The notes: generated by a model from the letters alone, not told the origin. Positions 26,728 to 36,320 are shown, counted from the stretch's first letter. The stretch is DNA of 64,000 nt from Mesorhizobium neociceri (GCF_013520985.1 NZ_JACDTY010000002.1:434001-498000); one strand, 5' to 3'. Translations and numbers: made by a program.

Positions 26728-27933
26728 GTGCTGGTATCGACCGATCTTCGGCCGAATGAAACGCGGGCCCTTGCGGCGCTGTTTCGTGCCGGCGCGTTGA
26801 GCCGGGCAGCGCTGGCGCGTGATCTCGGTCTGACCCGGTCGACCACCGGCGCCCTCGTGCTGGGGCTGACGGAAGCCGGTCTGGCGCGCGAGCGGTCGGA
26901 TGGAGCGGATGATGAGCAAGACGGCGAGGGCCGGGTCGGCCGCCCCGGAATCCTGGTCGAGATCGAAGGCAATGGCGGCTTCTTCCTTGGCGCCTATATC
27001 GGCGTCAACTGGATCGCGACTGTCGCCGTCGACCTTGCCGGCGCGCAGCGTGCCAGCGCCTCGAGAGCGTTTGCCGGCCCCGGCAGCACGCCCGAAGCCG
27101 CGGTCGCCATCATCGAGGAGCTCGTCGCCGAGATCCGCTCGCAATTGCCTGAGGGCACGCGCCCCTACGGGCTCAATGTCGCGGTGCCCGGCTTCCCCGC
27201 CGCCGACGGCGTTTCATACCATGCCACCATCCTTGGCTGGCACGGGGTCAATCTCGCCGAGCTTCTGGGCAACGCCTTTGGCGACGATTTTCCGATCCTG
27301 CTGGAGAACGATGCCAATGCCGTCGCGGTGGCCGAGACATATAGGGCGCAGCCGGGAAAGGACGATGAGGATGCTCTGGTCATCCTGATCGAAAACGGCG
27401 TTGGCGGCGGCATCATCAATGCCGGCAGGCTGCATCGCGGCCGGCTCGGCGGCGCCGGCGAGATCGGGCATCTGCGCATCGGCGACGAAGGTTTCGTCTT
27501 CGACGCGAAACGCCCGGGCCGGCTGGAATCCTATGTCGGCAAGGATGCTTTGCTGGCTCGCTATTTGCACATAAGCGGACGGCGCGCCGGCGTGGATGAG
27601 TTTGTCGCAGCGCTGGCCGCCGGCGATCCGACAGCCGTCGCCACCGCGCGCGACTGGGCGCTGTGGTTCGGCCGCGGCCTGGCGACGCTCGCTTGCACCT
27701 TACAGCCGGAACGCATCATTCTCTCCGGCTCGGTCAATGCCGTCTATCCTTTTGTCGCCGAACAGGTGGAAGCTTTCCTGTCGGACTTCCTGGCTGAAGG
27801 TTATCCCGTTCCCACGGTCGAACTGTCGCGCGTCGGCGCCGACGGTCCCGCACTGGGCGCTGCCTGCCTGCTGCATCAGGCGTCCTTGTCGGGCGATCCG
27901 AAATTTCAACTTCGCGGCCTCGCCGCGCGCTAA
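26728..27933 (+). CDS. ROK-family transcriptional regulator
   Basis: Sugar-responsive repressor of the ROK family, about 401 residues: N-terminal winged helix-turn-helix (GALSRAALARDLGLTRSTTGAL) and a C-terminal actin-like sugar-binding domain (GAYIGVNWIATVAVDLAG, LLENDANAVAVAE, VGGGIINAGRL, GEIGHLRIGD). GTG at 26728 is preferred because CGGAGGAAGAC precedes it; an ATG at 26698 would add ten residues. The usual ROK zinc motif CxCGxxGCxE is replaced by FDAKRPGRLES, with no cysteines. It probably controls both the importer operon and the downstream catabolic genes. Confidence 0.88.
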   Translation: MLVSTDLRPNETRALAALFRAGALSRAALARDLGLTRSTTGALVLGLTEAGLARERSDGADDEQDGEGRVGRPGILVEIEGNGGFFLGAYIGVNWIATVAVDLAGAQRASASRAFAGPGSTPEAAVAIIEELVAEIRSQLPEGTRPYGLNVAVPGFPAADGVSYHATILGWHGVNLAELLGNAFGDDFPILLENDANAVAVAETYRAQPGKDDEDALVILIENGVGGGIINAGRLHRGRLGGAGEIGHLRIGDEGFVFDAKRPGRLESYVGKDALLARYLHISGRRAGVDEFVAALAAGDPTAVATARDWALWFGRGLATLACTLQPERIILSGSVNAVYPFVAEQVEAFLSDFLAEGYPVPTVELSRVGADGPALGAACLLHQASLSGDPKFQLRGLAAR

Positions 27934-27947
27934 TCAGGAGAGAATTC

Positions 27948-29027
27948 ATGCCTCGCAAAGACGAAAAGCGGCTGCGTGTCGGCGTGCTCGGCTGCGGCCC
28001 GATTGCGCAGGCGGCACATTTCGAATCCTGCACCAAGGCGCGCAATGCCGATCTCTATGCGATCTGCGATGTCGCCGACGATCTGCGCGACAGGATGGCC
28101 GCCACTTTCGCGCCCGAAAAATCCTATGCCGACTATGGCCAGATGCTGGCCGATCCCGATCTCGACGCCGTCATCATCGCGACGTCGGACACGTTTCACG
28201 TCAAGGCCGCGGAACTGGCGCTCGATGCCGGCAAGCACGTGCTTTGCGAAAAGCCGCTGGGTGTTTCGGTCGAGGAGGTCGAAGGCTTGCGAGCCGCGCT
28301 CGACAAGAGCGGCAAGGTGCTTCAGGTCGGCCATATGAAGCGCTTCGATCCCGGCATCCAGGCGGCAAAGGCCTTCGTCGATGACGAGATGGGCGAGCGG
28401 CTGGCGTTCAAGGGCTGGTATTGCGACAGCACCCATCGCTACCCGATGACCGACGCGGTGCAGCCGCTCATCATCACCAGCGCCAAGGCGCGCAAGCCTT
28501 CGGTCAATCCCAAGGCAAACCTGCGCCAGTACTACATGCTGGCCCACGGCAGCCATCTCATCGACACGGCGCGCCATCTGCACGGGCCGATCGAGGCCGT
28601 CGAGGCCCGGCTTACCGAGCGCTACGGCGCCTATTGCTGGTTCGTCACCACCATCTTCGCCGACGGTTCGGTCGGCCATCTCGACCTGACGGTCGCCGTG
28701 CGCATGGACTGGCACGAAGGGTTCCAGATCTACGGCCAGAACGGCAGCGTTCTCGCGAAGACCTATAACCCCTGGTACTACAAGAGCAGTGAGGTCGACA
28801 TTTTCCGCGAGGCCGATGGCAGCTGGCATCGCACGCTTGGCGCGGACGGCCACTTCTATCGCCGCCAGCTCGAAGGCTTTGCCGATGTCGTGCTGAATGG
28901 CGTGCCCATGGTCGGCGCCGGCATCGACGACGGCATCGCATCGGTCAGGGGAATGGCGGCCATAGCGCGCTCCGCGGCTGCCGGCGGCTGTGCCGTCCGC
29001 CTCGCCGACGTCGATGGGGTGGTGTGA
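27948..29027 (+). CDS. Gfo/Idh/MocA-family dehydrogenase
   Basis: NAD(P)-dependent sugar or polyol dehydrogenase of 359 residues. The N-terminal Rossmann motif is GVLGCGPIAQAAHF, the catalytic EKP sequence is in VLCEKPLGVS, and the C-terminal beta-sheet domain starts with GHMKRFDPGIQ. It has a ribosome site AGGAGAG and follows the ROK regulator by 14 bases. It begins a tightly overlapping catabolic run, so it probably oxidises the imported sugar or a derivative, giving a lactone or keto sugar. Confidence 0.88.
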   Translation: MPRKDEKRLRVGVLGCGPIAQAAHFESCTKARNADLYAICDVADDLRDRMAATFAPEKSYADYGQMLADPDLDAVIIATSDTFHVKAAELALDAGKHVLCEKPLGVSVEEVEGLRAALDKSGKVLQVGHMKRFDPGIQAAKAFVDDEMGERLAFKGWYCDSTHRYPMTDAVQPLIITSAKARKPSVNPKANLRQYYMLAHGSHLIDTARHLHGPIEAVEARLTERYGAYCWFVTTIFADGSVGHLDLTVAVRMDWHEGFQIYGQNGSVLAKTYNPWYYKSSEVDIFREADGSWHRTLGADGHFYRRQLEGFADVVLNGVPMVGAGIDDGIASVRGMAAIARSAAAGGCAVRLADVDGVV

Positions 29028-29863
29028 TGCAGCTTGGTATCTTCGCCAAGACCTTCGCCGCCACCGAGGCCTTGCCGGTGCTGCGCGCGGTGGCGGATGC
29101 CGGCTACGCGGCGGCGCAGTTCAACATGGCGTGCCTCGGCCTGCCGTCCATGCCGGACAGTATCGAGCCCGGCACGGCCCGATCGGTCGCCGTGGCGAGC
29201 GGCAAGACCGGCGTTTCGATCGCGGCCGTGTCTGGGACCTACAACATGATCCACCCCGATCGCACGGTTCGCGATCAGGGGCTCGCCCGGCTCGAAGTGC
29301 TGGCTGCGTCATGCGCTGGCATGGGCACGCGGCTGATCACGTTGTGCACGGGCACCCGGGATGCGCAGGATCAGTGGCGCTGGCATCCCGACAATGCCGG
29401 CGAGGCGGCCTGGACCGATCTCCGCATAGAGATGGAAGCGGCGATCGCGATTGCCGAGCGCTTCGACATCGAGCTTGGTATCGAGCCGGAACTGGCCAAT
29501 GTCGTCTCCAGCGCACGGGCTGCACGACGCCTACTCGACGAGATGAACAGCAAGCGCCTGCGCATCGTGCTCGACCCGGCCAATTTGTTCGAAGTGACTG
29601 ACAGTGCAGAGCGCCATCGCCTGATCGACGAGGCCGTCGGCTTGCTGGCCGCCGAGATCGGCATGGCCCATGCCAAGGACCGCAATGCCGACGGCAGTTT
29701 TGCCGCCGCCGGACAGGGCGTTGTCGACTTCCCGCATTTCATCGGCCGCCTGAAAGCCGCTGGCTTCGACGGCCCCTTGATCACCCATGGCCTGACGGAG
29801 GTCGAGGCGCCCGGCGTCGGCGCCTTTCTGCGCAGCGTGCTGGAAGCGAGCGACGACACGTGA
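29027..29863 (+). CDS. Sugar phosphate isomerase/epimerase (TIM barrel)
   Basis: Xylose-isomerase-like TIM-barrel protein of 278 residues, family AP endonuclease 2. Metal-ligand regions typical of the family are visible: GIEPELANVV (Glu), RIVLDPANLFEV (Asp), MAHAKDRNADG (His and Asp) and the C-terminal LITHGLTEVEAP (Glu). The ATG overlaps the previous stop by one base; a GTG three bases upstream is also possible. It probably interconverts a keto sugar made by the dehydrogenase. The substrate is unknown. Confidence 0.85.
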   Translation: MQLGIFAKTFAATEALPVLRAVADAGYAAAQFNMACLGLPSMPDSIEPGTARSVAVASGKTGVSIAAVSGTYNMIHPDRTVRDQGLARLEVLAASCAGMGTRLITLCTGTRDAQDQWRWHPDNAGEAAWTDLRIEMEAAIAIAERFDIELGIEPELANVVSSARAARRLLDEMNSKRLRIVLDPANLFEVTDSAERHRLIDEAVGLLAAEIGMAHAKDRNADGSFAAAGQGVVDFPHFIGRLKAAGFDGPLITHGLTEVEAPGVGAFLRSVLEASDDT

Positions 29864-30663
29864 AAAAGACTTTTCGCCGCGACGGCGTCGACCTTGCCTA
29901 TCGGGACGTCGGCGCCGGCCTTCCCGTCATCTTCCAGCATGGGCTGGGCGGCGATGAGGCACAAGTCGCCGATGTGTTTCCGGACCTGCCGGTGACGCGG
30001 CGCGTGACGCTCGAATGCCGTGGGCAGGGCGGATCCGGCTACGGGCCTGTCGATCGGCTTTCGATCGCGACGTTTGCTGAAGACATCGAAGCACTGGCCG
30101 ACGATCTCGCCATCGGCCCGGCCGTCGTCGGTGGCATCTCGATGGGCGCGGCGCTGGCACTGCGCCTGTCGGTGCATAAGCCGGCTCGTGTGCGCGCGCT
30201 GGTGCTCGCCCGTCCTGCCTGGGTGTCCAAGGCGGCGCCGGCCAATATGAGGCCCTATGCCGTGGTCGGCGATCTCTTGATGCGCCATTCGCCCGAGCAT
30301 GCCAGGCGTCTGTTCGATGAAAGCCCTGTTGCCGCCGAACTGGCCAGGCTGGCGCCGGACAATCTCAGCAGCCTGCAAGGCTTCTTCAATCGCCCGGACC
30401 CGGTTCTATTCGGCAAGCTGCTGGTGGCAATCGCCGGCGATGGCCCCGGCGTCAGCGAGAGCGACATCCGCGCCATTGCCGTGCCGACCCTGGTCATCGG
30501 CCATGACCATGACCTCGTCCATCGACTGGGCGACGCGCAGGCGCTGGCCGGGCTCATCCCGTCGGCCCGGCTTTGCACCATCACCGCCAAATCGCAGGAT
30601 CGCGCCGCCTACCGGCGGGAATTTCGCGCCTGTCTTTCGGAATTTCTGGAATCGCTCGCATGA
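29860..30663 (+). CDS. Alpha/beta hydrolase, possible sugar lactonase
   Basis: Alpha/beta-hydrolase of 267 residues. The oxyanion segment is FQHGLGGDE, the nucleophile elbow is GGISMGAAL (Ser in GISMG), an Asp is in IGHDHD, and a His would be expected near the C terminus. It starts at a GTG that overlaps the previous stop (GTGA). The sequence is like 3-oxoadipate enol-lactonase in outline. In a dehydrogenase operon, hydrolysis of a sugar lactone is the natural guess. No clear terminal catalytic His is obvious, so activity should not be assumed. Confidence 0.78.
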   Translation: MKKTFRRDGVDLAYRDVGAGLPVIFQHGLGGDEAQVADVFPDLPVTRRVTLECRGQGGSGYGPVDRLSIATFAEDIEALADDLAIGPAVVGGISMGAALALRLSVHKPARVRALVLARPAWVSKAAPANMRPYAVVGDLLMRHSPEHARRLFDESPVAAELARLAPDNLSSLQGFFNRPDPVLFGKLLVAIAGDGPGVSESDIRAIAVPTLVIGHDHDLVHRLGDAQALAGLIPSARLCTITAKSQDRAAYRREFRACLSEFLESLA

Positions 30664-31553
30664 CCGACAAAACGACGGATGACACAATCGCCGTGGTCGA
30701 GATCGGCGGCACGTCGGTCAAGGTTGGCTTTGCCGACCACGGCATCCCGGTGGATTTCGCCCGCACCTACCCGACCGCGCAGCTGCGCCAGGGAGCACCG
30801 GTGGCGGGGTTGGCCGACGCCGTCACCGCGGCCTGCCGCGATGCTGGCCTCCAACCTGCGCGCGTCGTTGCAACCGTGCCGGGTTTCATAGACCGCGATT
30901 TCGACACGGTGCTGCACACCGCCAACATTCCCGAACTGAACGGCATCCGACTGGGTACAGAACTGGCATCAAGACTTGGCATCCCTGTCCGACTGGAGCG
31001 CGACGTCGTGCTGCAATTGCTGGGCGAAAGCGTTGCCGGCGCGGTAAAGCGGCAAAAGGAAGTGCTGGCGGTCTATCTCGGCACGGGCATCGGTGCGGCC
31101 TATCTCGGCAAGGACGGCATTTTCAGGGGTGGCGGCTGGGCGCTCGAAATCGGCCATATGCCGATCTATCGGCCCGACGAAAGCGGACCACCAAACCGGG
31201 TCGAGACCTATGCCTCGGGGGCAACGCTCGTCGAACTGGCGACGGATTACGATATCCCGGTGGCCGAGTTGTTTTCGGCGACCGGGCAGCCGCCGTCGCT
31301 GCGCGAATGGCTCGATGAGATCGTCTGGCAGCAGGCGGTGACCATCGCAACGGCAGCCGCTTTGTTTTCCCCGCAGACGATCCTGATCGGCGGCGGGATC
31401 GTCGACATGAAGTCCTATCCCCGCCAGACGCTCAAACAGCGCATCGCGGAGAGCCTGCCGCATTCGCTTCTTGTCCAGCCTCTGGACATACGCTGGGCGG
31501 CCCTGGGCTGGCAGGCGGCCATTCACGGCGCGGTACTGCTCGGCGCGGTATGA
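30660..31553 (+). CDS. ROK-family sugar kinase lacking the zinc motif
   Basis: Predicted ATP-dependent sugar kinase of 297 residues, nearest in outline to D-allose kinase (AlsK). The phosphate loop is VEIGGTSVKVGF (residues 13-24), the catalytic Asp is probably D115 in LERDVV, and the second phosphate loop is GTGIGAAYL (141-149). C-terminal GGGIVDMKSYPRQTL resembles the AlsK C terminus. The zinc motif expected after GHMPI (165-169) is missing; residues 171-182 contain no cysteine although the following ETYASG is kept. Start overlaps the hydrolase stop (ATGA). Confidence 0.83.
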   Translation: MTDKTTDDTIAVVEIGGTSVKVGFADHGIPVDFARTYPTAQLRQGAPVAGLADAVTAACRDAGLQPARVVATVPGFIDRDFDTVLHTANIPELNGIRLGTELASRLGIPVRLERDVVLQLLGESVAGAVKRQKEVLAVYLGTGIGAAYLGKDGIFRGGGWALEIGHMPIYRPDESGPPNRVETYASGATLVELATDYDIPVAELFSATGQPPSLREWLDEIVWQQAVTIATAAALFSPQTILIGGGIVDMKSYPRQTLKQRIAESLPHSLLVQPLDIRWAALGWQAAIHGAVLLGAV

Positions 31554-31577
31554 TCGCTCTGGTCTGTCGGCGGAGGA

Positions 31578-32576
<999 letters not shown>

Positions 32577-32607
32577 GGCAGTCCTCCAAATTGATGAGTA
32601 GGCGCCA

Positions 32608-32770
32608 AGGCACCCCCCTCTGGCCTGCCGGCCATCTCCCCCTCAAGGGGGGAGATTAGCGGCTTCGACCAAGGCATTCTTCCTGCAAAGTCGGTGATTG
32701 GCGAAAGCAGACGCGACAGCTGATCTCCCCCCTTGAGGGGGAGATGGCCGGCAGGCCAGAGGGGGGCAGT
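32608..32770. repeat. RIME-like intergenic element copy 1
   Basis: About 160 bases bounded by long inverted arms. The left arm holds CCCCCCTCTGGCCTGCCGGC and CATCTCCCCCTCAAGGGGGG; the right arm is its near-exact reverse complement. The centre contains GGTGATTGGCGAAAGCAG. A second copy is at 35205-35368. The element lies inside an operon, so it is transcribed as a large foldable spacer. Organisation matches rhizobial intergenic mosaic elements. Confidence 0.8.
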
Positions 32771-32802
32771 GCCGGCCGCGACCCTCGAAAATAATCCATA
32801 TG

Positions 32803-33858
32803 TCACAGACGCACCGCCTTTCCGCTGCGCACGCTCTCATCGGCGGCAAGGCAGACGGCGAGCGACTTCACTGCGTCGTCCATGTGGCGGGTCAGGTCGA
32901 TGTCTTCCCGGATCGCCTTCAGCACAAAGGCCTGTTCGAGGTCGCAGAGGTCCTGATGGCCGGGTTCGCCTTCCATCGACAGCATCTCGTCCGGCCTGGC
33001 GAACTTGCCGTCCGCCCCGGTTGCCGCGCTGTGCAGGCGGATGGTCGAGGTCTTGGTGTGGGTGTCGATGTCGTCGGACTTCACACCTTCCTTCATCACG
33101 ATCGACACGCAGCCATTGGGCGAGATCACGTCCTTCACGAAGAAGGCGGTTTCGGAAATCATCGGTCCCCAGGCAGCCTCGTACCAGCCGACCGAACCGT
33201 CATCGAACAGCACCTGCAGATGGCCGTAATTGTACATGGTCGGCGCGACCTCTTCGGTCAGCCGCAGCCCCATGCCACGCACCTCGACCGGCTTGGCGTC
33301 GGTGATCTGCAGCATCACGTCGAGATAGTGCACGCCGCAATCGACGATCGGCGAGGTCGTCTGCATCAGCTGCTTGTGCGTCTGCCAGGTAGGGCCTGAC
33401 GATTGCTGGTTGAGGTTCATGCGGAACACGTAAGGGCCGCCGAGCTTGCGCGCCTCGGCGATCAACCGGACCCAGGAGGGGTGATGGCGCAGGATGTAGC
33501 CGATCACCAATTTCCTGCCGTTGGCTTTGGCTGCAGCAACAACGCGCTTGGCGTCGGCGACCGTCGTTGCCAGCGGCTTTTCGACGAAGACATGGCAGCC
33601 GGCCTCGAACGCCTTCACCGCATAGTCAGCGTGGCTGTCGGAATAAGTGGCGATGCAGGCAACGTCCGGCTTTTCGTCGCGCAATGCATCGTCGAAGGAG
33701 CGGCGGATACCATAGCCCGACAGCCCATTGGGCAGCGGCACGTCGGAGCGGTTGATCAGCGCCGCGATCTCGAAGCCCGGATTGTTATGATAGGCCAGCG
33801 CATGGCTGCGGCCCATATTGCCGAGGCCGGCGACGACGACGCGAAGAGGTTGAGCCAT
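32803..33858 (-). CDS. Gfo/Idh/MocA-family dehydrogenase in amino-sugar operon
   Basis: NAD(P)-binding oxidoreductase of 351 residues. The Rossmann motif is VVVAGLGNMGRSHALAYH, EKP is in VFVEKPLATT, and the C-terminal domain includes IVDCGVHYLDVM. ATG at 33858 gives a standard N terminus; the frame extends upstream but into the neighbouring DUF4304 gene. The gene is one base from the DUF4304 stop. It may oxidise an amino sugar or a disaccharide to a 3-keto form, as other members in sugar importer operons do. The substrate is not known. Confidence 0.88.
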   Translation of the reverse strand: MAQPLRVVVAGLGNMGRSHALAYHNNPGFEIAALINRSDVPLPNGLSGYGIRRSFDDALRDEKPDVACIATYSDSHADYAVKAFEAGCHVFVEKPLATTVADAKRVVAAAKANGRKLVIGYILRHHPSWVRLIAEARKLGGPYVFRMNLNQQSSGPTWQTHKQLMQTTSPIVDCGVHYLDVMLQITDAKPVEVRGMGLRLTEEVAPTMYNYGHLQVLFDDGSVGWYEAAWGPMISETAFFVKDVISPNGCVSIVMKEGVKSDDIDTHTKTSTIRLHSAATGADGKFARPDEMLSMEGEPGHQDLCDLEQAFVLKAIREDIDLTRHMDDAVKSLAVCLAADESVRSGKAVRL

Positions 33859-33859
33859 T

Positions 33860-34327
33860 TCAATTCGCCTTTTCTTGACTGCGGGCCGCGAGAGCCACCC
33901 TGACGTTCGGCCCATTCTCACTGGCGATCTGCAGGGCGGCCTCTTCGCTTTCGCAACGGGCCAGAAGCCCGAAGCCATATGTATCGACACCCTCTTTGAT
34001 CAGAGAAGATCTCCGGTCATCCGGGATCGAATGGTCCAGATTGAGGGCCTCTTCGAATGCCTTGGATTGCTCGCTCGTCATTAGAGAATTGACTCGCCAG
34101 ATGATGTGGCAATTGTATTCCTTCGGCCGGCGCTCCGGTCCAAGCCGCGTAAACCACACTGCGGCGTTCAGATAGAACTGCGGCCCCCAGGAAGACTTCT
34201 GAAGGTTCAGCACGCAGATCGTTTCCGGCCGCTCGCGATAGAAGTTTTTGGCACGAACGCCCCGGAATCCATAGCGGCTCGCGGTCTCTACGAGAGCCTG
34301 TACGATAGCCTCTTGCCCCCCGCTCAC
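33860..34327 (-). CDS. DUF4304-like protein embedded in importer operon
   Basis: Protein of about 155 residues starting at a GTG that overlaps the permease stop (GTGA), so it is translationally coupled. It has the DUF4304 pattern: an N-terminal helix (IVQALVETASRYGFRG), an Arg/aromatic stretch (AKNFYRERPETICVLNLQKS), then FYLNAAVWF and YNCHIIWRVNSL. The C-terminal half is helical and charged. DUF4304 proteins are of unknown function and are often seen near toxin-immunity loci. Here the gene sits between a sugar permease and a dehydrogenase with almost no spacing. The same frame continues open upstream through the permease gene, which is not coding. Confidence 0.7.
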   Translation of the reverse strand: MSGGQEAIVQALVETASRYGFRGVRAKNFYRERPETICVLNLQKSSWGPQFYLNAAVWFTRLGPERRPKEYNCHIIWRVNSLMTSEQSKAFEEALNLDHSIPDDRRSSLIKEGVDTYGFGLLARCESEEAALQIASENGPNVRVALAARSQEKAN

Positions 34328-35163
34328 TTCACGGCTCCGGAGGTAATGCCGCGGATCAGCTGCCGCGAGAAGATGACGTAGAGGATCAGCACCGGCATGA
34401 TCGCCAGCGACAGTGCCGCCAGGATGGCGTTCCAGTTGGTGACGAACTGACCGAGGAACAGCTGCGCGCCGAGCGTCACCGTCTTGGTTTCCTCCGACGG
34501 CGCCAGGATCAGCGGAAACCACAGATCGTTCCAGATCGGGATCATGGTGAAGACGGCGACTGTCGCCATCGAGGGCCGCACCAGCGGCAGCACCAGCCGG
34601 AAGAAGATGGTGTATTCCGACAGGCCGTCGATGCGGCCGGCGTTCTTCAAATCGTCGGACACCTGCTTCATGAATTCCGACAGGATGAAGACGGCCAGCG
34701 GCAGGCCTTGCGCGGTGTAGACCAGGATCAGCGCCGTCAACGTGTTGACCAGTCCGCTCGCCACCATCAATTGCAGGATGGCGACGGTGCCGAGCCGGAT
34801 CGGGATCATGATGCCCAGCGCCAGATAGAGCCCCATCAGCGTGTTGCCGCGGAAGCGGTATTCCGACAGCGCGAACGCCGCCATGGCGCCAAACAGAAGC
34901 ACGAAGAACAGCGAGGCGACGGTAACGACGAGGCTGTTCTGGAAATAGTGGATGAAGTCGCCCTGGCCGATCACGGTGGTGTAGCCGATCAGGTCGAAGG
35001 TCTTTGGCGTCGGAGGCGTCAGCGGCTCGCTGAAGATGCCGGCGCGCGATTTGAACGAGTTCATGATGACCAGGATCACCGGAAACAGCGCGATCACTGT
35101 GTAGGTCAACAGGATCGCGTGGGCGCCGATGGTGCGGGGCAGCGAACGGGTTGCGGTGCTCAT
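34324..35163 (-). CDS. CUT1-type sugar ABC transporter permease (UgpE-like)
   Basis: Inner-membrane permease of 279 residues with six membrane segments. It opens with the family pattern HAILLTYTVIALFPVILVIMNSFK and has the EAA loop EFMKQVSDDLKNAGRIDGLSEY, which docks on the ATPase. It ends in FSRQLIRGITSGAVK, the typical UgpE/MalG C terminus. The upstream spacer contains the second RIME-like element. Confidence 0.92.
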   Translation of the reverse strand: MSTATRSLPRTIGAHAILLTYTVIALFPVILVIMNSFKSRAGIFSEPLTPPTPKTFDLIGYTTVIGQGDFIHYFQNSLVVTVASLFFVLLFGAMAAFALSEYRFRGNTLMGLYLALGIMIPIRLGTVAILQLMVASGLVNTLTALILVYTAQGLPLAVFILSEFMKQVSDDLKNAGRIDGLSEYTIFFRLVLPLVRPSMATVAVFTMIPIWNDLWFPLILAPSEETKTVTLGAQLFLGQFVTNWNAILAALSLAIMPVLILYVIFSRQLIRGITSGAVK

Positions 35164-35204
35164 TGGATGGTCTCCTGACGAGCTGTATTTCCAAGCAATG
35201 GTGC

Positions 35205-35368
35205 CAAGGCACCCCCCTCTGTCCTGCCGGACATCTCCCCCTCAAGGGGGGAGATTGGCAGCGTTGCCCTTGCCGTCCGCCTTGCAACGTTGGTGATTGG
35301 CGAAAGCAGCGATGACATCTGACCTCCCCCCTTGAGGGGGAGATGCCTGGCAAGGCAGAGGGGGGTGT
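35205..35368. repeat. RIME-like intergenic element copy 2
   Basis: About 160 bases with inverted arms (CCCCCCTCTGTCCTGCCGGA ... near reverse complement at 35323-35366). The central GGTGATTGGCGAAAGCAG is identical to copy 1. Outside that centre the internal sequence differs, so the arms and one internal block define the family. It separates the two permease genes of one operon. Confidence 0.8.
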
Positions 35369-35390
35369 TCAAGCTCGACATCTCGCCCCC

Positions 35391-36320
35391 TCAGAACTGG
35401 TAGCGACGCAGGCGCGTCTGGACGAGGAACAGGTAGACGCAGACGCCGCCGAGGATGATCAGGAACATCATCGTGGCGATCGCCGCGCCCATATTTGGGT
35501 CACCGACCTGCAGCTGGAAGCCGAAGAAGGCGCGGTAGAGGAAGGTGCCCAGAATATCGGTCGAATAGTTCGGCCCGGCGAGCGCGCCTTGCGCGGTGTA
35601 GATCAGGTCGAAGGCGTTGAAATTGCCGACGAAGGTCAGGATCGAGATGATGCCGATCGACGGCAGGATCAGCGGCAGCTTGATCTTCCAGAACTGCGAC
35701 ATGCCGGTGATGCCGTCGCATTCGGCGGCTTCGATCACCTCTTCGGGGATCGACAGCAGGGCAGCATAGATCAGCATCATCGGGATGCCGATGAACTGCC
35801 ACACCGAGATCAGGCTGAGCGCGGTCAGCGCGTATTGTTCCTTGCCGAGCCATGGCGTGAAGAAGCTTTTCAGGCCGACTAGGTCCATCAGATGCGGCGC
35901 CACGCCCCACAGCGGCGACAGGATCAACTTCCAGGCGAAGCCGACAATGACGAAGGACAGGATCGTCGGCACGAAGATCGCCGTGCGGTAGAAGGCGGCG
36001 AATCTCAGCCTCGGGCTGGACAGCAAGGCCGCCAGCATGACGCCGATCGGGTTCTGCACCAGCATATGGATGATGAAGAACCAGACATTGTTCCTCAGCG
36101 CGTTCCAGAAATTGACCGACCAGTTGGGGTCGCCGAACAAGGTGCGGAAATTTTCGAAGCCGACGAACACCTGATGCTGCTCGATGTTGCGAAACAGCGA
36201 CAGCTGCAGCGTGCCGGCCAGCGGCAGGATCATGATCGCCGTATAGACCAGCAGCGCCGGCGCCAGGAAGATGCCGATATGCCAGCGGAACGGTCGTTTC
36301 GGTCGTGTTTCTGCGGCCAT
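35391..36320 (-). CDS. CUT1-type sugar ABC transporter permease (UgpA-like)
   Basis: Inner-membrane permease of 309 residues. It has the N-terminal FLAPALLVYTAIMILPLAGTLQLSLF helix, six membrane segments and the EAA loop IPEEVIEAAECDGITGMSQFW. It pairs with the UgpE-like protein. The gene follows the solute-binding protein gene by about 230 bases that include a strong hairpin. Confidence 0.92.
   Translation of the reverse strand: MAAETRPKRPFRWHIGIFLAPALLVYTAIMILPLAGTLQLSLFRNIEQHQVFVGFENFRTLFGDPNWSVNFWNALRNNVWFFIIHMLVQNPIGVMLAALLSSPRLRFAAFYRTAIFVPTILSFVIVGFAWKLILSPLWGVAPHLMDLVGLKSFFTPWLGKEQYALTALSLISVWQFIGIPMMLIYAALLSIPEEVIEAAECDGITGMSQFWKIKLPLILPSIGIISILTFVGNFNAFDLIYTAQGALAGPNYSTDILGTFLYRAFFGFQLQVGDPNMGAAIATMMFLIILGGVCVYLFLVQTRLRRYQF

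Noticed and set aside
33860..35353. A 497-codon minus-strand open frame covering the permease and a RIME-like element
   Set aside because: Only the last 155 codons (33860-34327) have protein-like composition. The rest is an out-of-frame reading of the UgpE-like permease and the repeat.
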